From Mucidula mucida (lineage: Eukaryota; Basidiomycota; Agaricomycetes; Agaricales; Physalacriaceae), in assembly GCA_015501055.1 (NCBI GenBank), contig JADNYV010000021.1:1-64000 (forward strand): 64,000 nt of DNA, written 5' to 3'. Shown in pieces: positions 57,778 through 64,000 of the stretch (positions within the stretch are counted from its first letter, which is position 1; every line of letters begins with the position of its first letter). The notes below the pieces were generated by a model. The model ran no database searches and was not told where the DNA came from. It saw only the letters and a program-made list of their open reading frames with translations. Made by a program: the position numbers and the translations under genes.

Positions 57778-59335
57778 CTACTCTTCTGGTTTTTTTATTA
57801 GTCCGGCAGGTGGCTCCTTTGTTCTCTCGAGGCCCATCGTTAACGTCGGAAGAAGCCTGGCATATACACCGATTGAATACTCTTCCAGATTTTGCCATCC
57901 GTCCTCTATTATTTCTTCAGCAGGGGTAGTCGGCTCGCCCTCGAATTCCACCTCGCAAATGAATCGGAAGTGGTTCAAGTCGTCTGTAGAAGCTCGACAC
58001 TTTTCCAGGACCAAGTCTTGTATCGGTAGGTGGGAGATCTTTCGAGCCCAAAGGAAAGCGCGTAAGCATTGCGTTGGAGAGGGTAGTGCAGCACGAGCAT
58101 TCAAATCATTCAGAGCCTCCTGCGGAGTAGAATTGAGATGGCAACGAGTAAATTTCTTGACGATAGGATCCGTCAACGTCGTCAAGACACTCGGAGGATT
58201 GGACAGATTGACGTCTTTGAAGTGTATGCTGTTCAGCTTGGGCAGGAAATCCCCCATCGTCGGCAGCGCGCCATGCGGCGTTACGGGATATGTCCGACCC
58301 CAATTCTATACATGCTTCTTTCCAGCATGTACTCGAAGAGCAAAGGGGGAATGTTCTGGCGAATGTGCAGAGCGCGCAAGTCGGTGAGCACACAAAGGTG
58401 GGACCACAATTCGGCTAGTCGGGAGATGGAGAACGAGCCAAAGGAGTCCAGATGGAGGTCCGTTATGGAGTATGCGTGAAGCGAAAGGGTGCGGAAGATC
58501 AAGGTCAGTACGCCCCGCCAGTTCAAGTCACTAAATCTTGCACATAGGCGAAACTTCAAGGCGAAGCCCGGGCGAGTATCAGATAGCGATACTAGAGTAA
58601 AGAAGCCTTCCATGATACTCGTTGCATCCCATCAACGTTTACGGCCCCGGCTAGCGATAAGGTCTCGAGATCTGGCGTAGTATATAATATCGATCCCAGG
58701 GCTACTAACGTAGGCCTCTGGATCTCTGGTATATTGATAAGGGAAAGATTCGTGAGGTTCTCGTAGCAAGGGGAGTCCCAGGCCAAGGCGCAAAAGTAGA
58801 ACTCGATGTGGCGCAAATATGGGTGTCTGGACCGGGAAACCTTCTTCTGCGAGCATGAATTCTGGAACATGTCGCTGGGAATCCAGCACCCCGGCTCCTC
58901 CGTCAGAAATGTACAATCAAAAGTCATGCTTTCCAGCCTCGGCACTATTCCCGGCATGTTGCACATCATCTGTATTTCGCCCGCCAGTAAGTGTAACTGC
59001 GAGCGACTTCCAGCGACGTGCAGCGCGCGCAAACGAGGGAAGCAGCTGCGCAGAACAGGTAGCATCCGCTTGTAAATGAAGCATTCGTCAATGTCCACTC
59101 TGAGCGTTAACGGTGCGGTTTTGCTCCGCTTGAGCATGAGCTTCGTCCACTTGGACTTCGAGAATATGATTGAGGACCAAAGCTCCACGCAGGACAGCGC
59201 GATGGTGCGCCACTGGCGGCACACATGGCTAAAGCCGATCCATCCCATGTCGTAGGTGAGGCTGTCGAGCTCGTCGGGAACACAGAGGGAGAATATCACC
59301 ATCATAAGCTCGAGGGGTAGACTGGAGATGGGCAT
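57778..59335 (-). CDS. F-box/LRR-like protein (frame problems)
   Basis: An ATG at 59335 starts ISSLPLELMMVIFSLCVPDE, an F-box, followed by FSHVCRQWRTIALSCVELWS, the usual mushroom F-box continuation. Irregular leucine-rich repeats follow (RLRALHVAGSRSQLHLLAGE, YENLTNLSLINI, LETLSLAGAV, ITDLHLDSFG, LTDLRALHIRQ, LNSIHFKDVNL). The frame shifts once near 58620-58640 and again near 58270-58300; the second could be an intron. The end LEEYSIGVYARLLPTL is shared by frames near 57850. It is either an active SCF receptor gene with sequence errors or an early pseudogene. Such families turn over quickly in Agaricomycetes. Confidence 0.65.
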
Positions 59336-59788
59336 TGCGCGCGAGTCAAGGATAGTACCCGATCGTGAGCAGACTTTCGAGATGTCCTGGCGATGTACAC
59401 GAGTTTCCGAAGTCTGCTCTTATAGGCGAGAGTAGTAGGTTCGTGATCTGACATCTAGAGAACCCTGTGCATGCAAGGTCAGTCGAGTTTAAAAGGCTGT
59501 AGACGCCCACGACACGAACATACCCGGCGTCTGTTAATGAATGATGGTGGTTAGAGGTCAGATGCTTCTAGTCACTCGTGTATAGTAATATTGTCATCGC
59601 ATACTAGGGTTAAGCTCGTTTTAAACACTCGGACGCGTCTTGCGTTCTCATTCTCAGCCTATGTGCCCTTGATACTCTGTCCAGTGTCGTTAAAATGAAA
59701 TATTGATATTGCAGTGGATTGTTTGAAGTATTCGGTATTTTCGAGACGTGCGTCCATTTTTTCATGCACGTAGTCTGACGTTGACGCA

Positions 59789-61663
59789 TCAAGGGCATGA
59801 GATAGATGCCCTTCTGAACCTTCTAGGCAGCCGCCTCAACGACGGTCGCTCAAATGAAGTGTACGCCGTTCCAACCGTGCTGGTCAGTAGCATGATACCC
59901 GTGAACAAAATCAACGGGCCATAGCCCTCCACGCCATAAGGAAAGCTCGTCTTCCCCGTCGCTGCCCACGGTCTCAACAATCCGCTTGCAATCGGTGCGC
60001 TCAAAACATTTCCTATGCCCCGTCCAGCAACGAAGATACACATCAATGTAGCGCTCTCCCCAGGGTCCTCGCCCCCAGCAGCGCTCCCTCGCGCAACAAA
60101 CACAAATCGTGGCCACAGAGCTGACCAGCTGGGAGCTAGGAAGCCGTAGATGCACGCGAAAACCAGGAGTGGTGGAAGTGACGAAGCAAAGCCCCAGATA
60201 AGGAGGACAGAGAGCGCGGAGCCGAGGGCTGAAAGTAGAATAGAGGCGCGCAGGTCGAGTCGGTCGGAGATGTATCCAAGGAAGACGAGACCCGGAGCTG
60301 AAGCACCTGGAAGAGAATTGGAATAAATACGTGAAAATATGTCTTGAAAGGATACGGATACCGTTCATCAAGGAAAGCGCAATAGTGCCTCCATCGTTCA
60401 GTTTGAGATCAGAGGCAAAGGCTAAAGATTATTCAGTATCTCAATCAAGCAAAAAGCATTTTCTTACTCGGCATGTACAGCGTAGGTAAAAATGTCCCTA
60501 ACCCTTGCAGGATGTTTGCAGCAAAGAGAATCCAGAACGGATTGTATTTGAGAAACTGCGTATTGATTTGTCTCGGACCAACAACTTGCGACACAGGCGT
60601 GCGCGACTTGATGAATGGAAATGCAGGGATAATGACCACGAAGCTGATACCCTGCAAGTATACGTTGAAAACATGAGGTTTACGAAATCATGGGCTTACT
60701 AGAGCGAGCAACGTCGTACGTGACCCATAACGATCCAAGAGAGTCTGTACCATTAGAGGTACGACGACGCCACCGACGCCTGAATGAAATAAGATAACAT
60801 ATGTAGCGGGATAATCGACGAACCAGTTCCTGAGAAAATGAGTCCATTAGCCTAGACCACGAGTCAGCGACGACGACCACAAAAAGACGTTAGACAAGGA
60901 CAGACTAGGCCTTTTTTCTCAGAAAACCACTCCCACAGATAAGTGGTCACTGTGAAATACAGCATACCTAACCTTTGTGAGTGCCGTTGAAAAACAAGTA
61001 GAAACATTAAAACTCACTCCCTCCAACAGCATATATCACTCCCTGCGTCAGAATTAATTGCCACGCCTCCCGAGCGAATGCCGCGCCCACCAGCCCAGCC
61101 ATACACAACACCAAACCTACATACATCATATTCTTCTTGTGATAAGGGTAGCGGTTCATGAGGGGTAATAAGATGAGGGACAGAAGGTACATGAGGCCTG
61201 TAGACGTAGATCCAACGAGGGAAAGGACGGTGGAGGAGACATGGGAGAATTCATGTGTGGCGTAGTGATTGAGAAAAACTCCGTACGAGAAGGGATAGGA
61301 CCTTAGACGACCCAATTAAATTGAGTTGACAGTGTAGATGAGATGAAGCTCTTACCAAACGAGGAACTCAACCGCCCACGCGCTGACGAGGTATGCCCAT
61401 GCGTCAAAGCCGCGATCCATCGGCGGGAGCGATGTCGCGTTTAATGGTTCGATGGGCTCGTGCTGGCCATGAGATGGAGATTGTGAGTCTGTAGTGCTGC
61501 AGATAGTCAACCTACCCGTCTTCTCCGAAAGAGACAACGCTCACAGCAGAGATGGAGCTCTCGTCGAGCTGGGACCTGGTTCGGCAACCTTGAACGACTC
61601 AGAGGACTCTCTACGCTGTCCTTGCAGCTCGATGGATGCGTCTTGGTCCTGCTTTTGGCTCAT
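59789..61663 (-). CDS. MFS transporter of monocarboxylate-permease type
   Basis: The ATG at 61663 opens a cytosolic N-tail (SKQ/Ser-rich, with an intron near 61540). Membrane helices follow, with PPMDRGFDAWAYLVSAWAVE and then SYPFSYGVFLNHY, typical of fungal MCT-like MFS carriers. Further segments are LVGSTSTGLMYLLSLILLPL, MYVGLVLCMAGLVGAAFA, LILTQGVIYAVGGS and a GIGNVLSAPIASGLL helix near the end. Several introns split the gene (about 61010, 60900, 60690, 60430 and 60310), and I did not fix each one. The likely role is proton-coupled uptake or export of a small carboxylate or similar solute at the plasma membrane; the substrate is unknown. Confidence 0.7.
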
Positions 61664-61965
61664 GTTCTCTTCGAGTCGAAGGAGAAGTTCGAGTCTGAGT
61701 CATCCAAGCGATTTGTTATATGCTCTTGACAAAATGAAAAAACGCCGGGTGGATGGAGTAAAAACATGTAATGAACGAAACGCCGTCTGTGATCCATTAA
61801 AGTGTACATCTTAAACACAACTGACGTGAAACTGCTAGATGACACTTCTAGGTCGTAGTTGGTCGTAGTTGGGAGCAAGACGGTCGAAGCGGGCCGACTC
61901 GGCGCGCGATCATCCATCTCTCCTCCGTTCATAGCTCGCGTCAGCATACTGTATCTACTTAGTAT

Positions 61966-63234
61966 CTACGCCTGATTCCACTCTCCTTTCCAAACACCGA
62001 GGATGAAACTGACGGGCAGATTAAATCCAAGTTCTACAAACCCACTAAGCGCCATAGGATCGAACCATGACGGGAAAGTATGGACAAACCACGTCCAAAC
62101 CCATGCGTATCCAATAATGCGTTCAAGGATCCCTGGCTGGCCATTGTGTCCCAGCTTCATAGCAGCTGCAATAATCACGTCTTCAATCATAATGGCGACC
62201 CCTTGTCGGGGGAAAAAGGGCAAACTGCCTCCTACGTTCCATGCTTTAAACATCATGAAATCCGCGACGAGGTGCATGAATGCAGAAAACGCAAAGCTCG
62301 TATGCAGCTGCGTCCAAGATGATGCAAAGGAGCCGGGAGTAAGATGCAAAACATTGCGAGCTAAATACTTTCCTGGTGTAGACATACACTAGATAAACAG
62401 CTCAGTCCAAATGGAGTACACGGTCGAATGGCCGACAAACCCTGCGCGGAAATTGGTGCCAGGTCCGTCTAGGCAATGATGAGTCCTCACTTTCGCAATG
62501 TCATAAGAAAAGGCTTACCCCCAGAACCGGCGGAGAGTGTACGCGTCTCTCCAATAGCCGAATGGGTGCACCCACTCTTGGGGCGTTGTTACGCCCAGCG
62601 CTACTGATATCATGCTCATTATCCCATGCAAGAGTCTCAAATACACTTGGCCTGTGCACGCCCACGCAGCAAGGTCAAGATACCGCCAAACCATTGGCCT
62701 AACCGCCATGGATATGCCCTGAGCATGAAATGCCGGATTCGAGCGATTGTAAATGGACAACGCGTCGAGTAGAAGGATATTGAATGCGGTGGAAAGCAAT
62801 CTGCGACGGACGAAATCGCGTCTCGTCACATCTGATGGCAGGCGTTCACGAAACACCTTTGGTTCGTCGCTCCACCCGATGCTGCGCATGCTCGACCATC
62901 TTTTCATGCCCCATTTGAAACGCTGCCAGAATGAAGCGTCCGCTATGGCGCCTTGCTGGCCGACGCGTTTGAGCTCCCGATGAGGGTTGGTGAAGAGGAC
63001 ATAGTCGGTGGCGACGAACGCGCTTCCAGCATAAACGGCACCAAGATAGTAGTCCGCAACAGCATGTCCTGTGGTCGTAAAAGCCAGATACGTATTGCCG
63101 CATATTACGGCGAGCCAGAAGATCAATCTCAAGGCGCCCAACCGTACGATGAGTGAGCCAGCCAAAAAAACGACGATGGTGAGGAAGAAGAGAGACAGCG
63201 AAAAGGGCCAAGCATCGACGGTCTGCGTAGCCAT
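61966..63234 (-). CDS. Wax-synthase-like membrane O-acyltransferase, 388 aa
   Basis: Three exons, 63234-62519, 62468-62441 and 62388-61966, with consistent phases. The protein has about eight hydrophobic segments (SLSLFFLTIVVFLAGSLIV at the start). The wax-synthase domain signature spans the splices: YTLRRFWGRTWHQ, then YLARNVLHL, and the active His in FAFSAFMHLVADFM. This matches the MBOAT_2/wax-synthase family, which in fungi often acetylates or acylates terpenoid and sterol alcohols. The middle exon has 28 bases. It lies 16 kb from the terpene cluster, so a link to it is only speculation. It ends 300 bases from the MFS start. Confidence 0.85.
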
Positions 63235-63934
63235 TTCTGGGGAAACGAATGGACGGCGTTAACCCGAAGTTGGAGCTATGTAGTATCATTTTGGCAGCTG
63301 AACAATCTCAAAGCGATCAATAGTGGACGACTCCGCGGAGTAAGGAGGAGAGGTGTGAACTTTAGGTCATGAATGTCCTTCCCACGCTAGGTCCCTTTTC
63401 GGCCACACCGGGGTTGAGCTTGAGCCTTGGACACGGCCCACGACTACAAGGGCCCTTCCTCTTCATCTCCAGCTCTTCCATACAACAATGCAGTTTACTG
63501 TCATTAAAAAGACCCACGACATTCCTGCAGTCAGGAGGCACACTCATTTCACAAGTTTCATCATATACTCGGCCCGTCTTTTCTTTTACGCTGCTTTGAG
63601 CTTCCCGCAGTCGACATCCCGCGTCGATCGTCGATAACTCGCAGCTATGTATGGCACAATGCTTAATGGAATATCCACTTGCAGCTGCTCTTTCCCCGCA
63701 CTCCGATCTCGGCGGTACTGATGTCGTGTGGTTTCTCTCCCACTATTATATACACAGAAAATGAAGAACAGGTATATCTTGATCTGGATCTGCATAAACT
63801 CCGAGCATTCTACTATCCTTATCGACATAGCGACCTCTCAAACGCCATACCGTGGTCTGAAGAAGCACAAATAACGGGCGCAAAACTTCAGCTTTTTTCC
63901 TTACTGCATCTCGTCGAGTAGTATCCCAACTACG
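63235..63934. other. Intergenic region
   Basis: About 700 bases between divergent genes. A plus-strand frame at 63369-63599 has no features of a gene. A tattatatacac TATA-like element at 63744 lies 190 bases before the next ATG. Nothing else is supported. Confidence 0.4.
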
Positions 63935-64000
63935 ATGGCTCTCGGTGGTAAAATTGCCCTCGATAACACGTACGTCTAACGTGCGTATCGTCAGCATCGA
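63935..64000 (+). CDS. First exon of a DUF6534-like membrane protein (partial)
   Basis: The ATG at 63935 begins MALGGKIALDN and the exon ends at 63969 before a good donor (gtacgt). In mushroom genomes this start is usual for a family of seven-span proteins with a DUF6534-type tail, in which a GxxLIG helix follows the short exon. The rest lies outside the window, so the call rests on eleven residues and the splice site. Confidence 0.5.

Noticed and set aside
1..64000. CRISPR arrays, prokaryotic operons, tRNA or rRNA genes
   Set aside because: No regularly spaced repeats, no ribosome-binding-site gene starts, and no cloverleaf or B-box pattern that I could support by eye.

Overview
The window looks like nuclear DNA of a mushroom-type basidiomycete (Agaricomycetes). 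Genes carry many short introns of about 45-60 bases with GT..AG ends and a few GC..AG ends. Gene content is typical of the group: PP2A B55, Cox9, Hlj1, ARE sterol acyltransferase, RED/IK, Rpp1, Nug1, Nto1, Kri1, Prp4, Mbp1, GH31, a DEYSD/NSE sesquiterpene synthase, wax-synthase-like MBOAT, F-box/LRR and MYND proteins. All models were spliced by hand from frame, splice signals and family conservation. Where exon leng phases sum correctly, the exon coordinates are given in the entries.

Layout. 1-8.65 kb is a repeat-rich, decayed stretch: a 266-bp tandem duplication, two copies of a 2.66-kb block (593-3257 and 5991-8653) each holding a broken minus-strand P-loop gene of Crinkler/RHS type, a truncated and an intact paralogue of a pseudokinase-like gene, and a 245-bp MITE flanked by TA. 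8.67-32 kb is dense housekeeping: PP2A-B55, COX9, HLJ1, FBXO9/HRT3-like F-box, ARE acyltransferase, RED, a SAM methyltransferase, an F-box/LRR gene, RPP1, NUG1, NTO1 and KRI1. 33.7-37.1 kb holds a homeodomain gene, a ubiquitin-S27a pseudogene and a SWIM/RING-like gene. 37.3-45.8 kb reads as a small sesquiterpenoid cluster: terpene synthase, P450, FAD-linked oxidoreductase, CmcJ-like oxygenase and GST. 45.8-49.6 kb has a MYND protein and a multi-TM protein. 49.7-64 kb has PRP4, MBP1, a secreted GH31 glucosidase, an F-box/LRR gene, an MFS carrier, a wax-synthase-like MBOAT and the first exon of a further gene at the right edge.

Genes are packed tightly. Three divergent pairs (ARE/RED, F-box/RPP1, NUG1/NTO1) have only about 80-92 bases between start codons, and several convergent pairs end 55-125 bases apart. 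Many of the genes serve RNA and ribosome production (RED, PRP4, RPP1, NUG1, KRI1) or chromatin and cell-cycle control (NTO1, MBP1, B55).

A caution runs through the annotation. At least eight otherwise conserved genes need a single-base correction to stay in frame, several of them at homopolymers. This points to base-level assembly error, so isolated frameshifts should not be read as pseudogenes without read support. The block copies, the ubiquitin-S27a copy and perhaps the FAD oxidoreductase look truly damaged. No tRNA, rRNA or CRISPR array was recognised.
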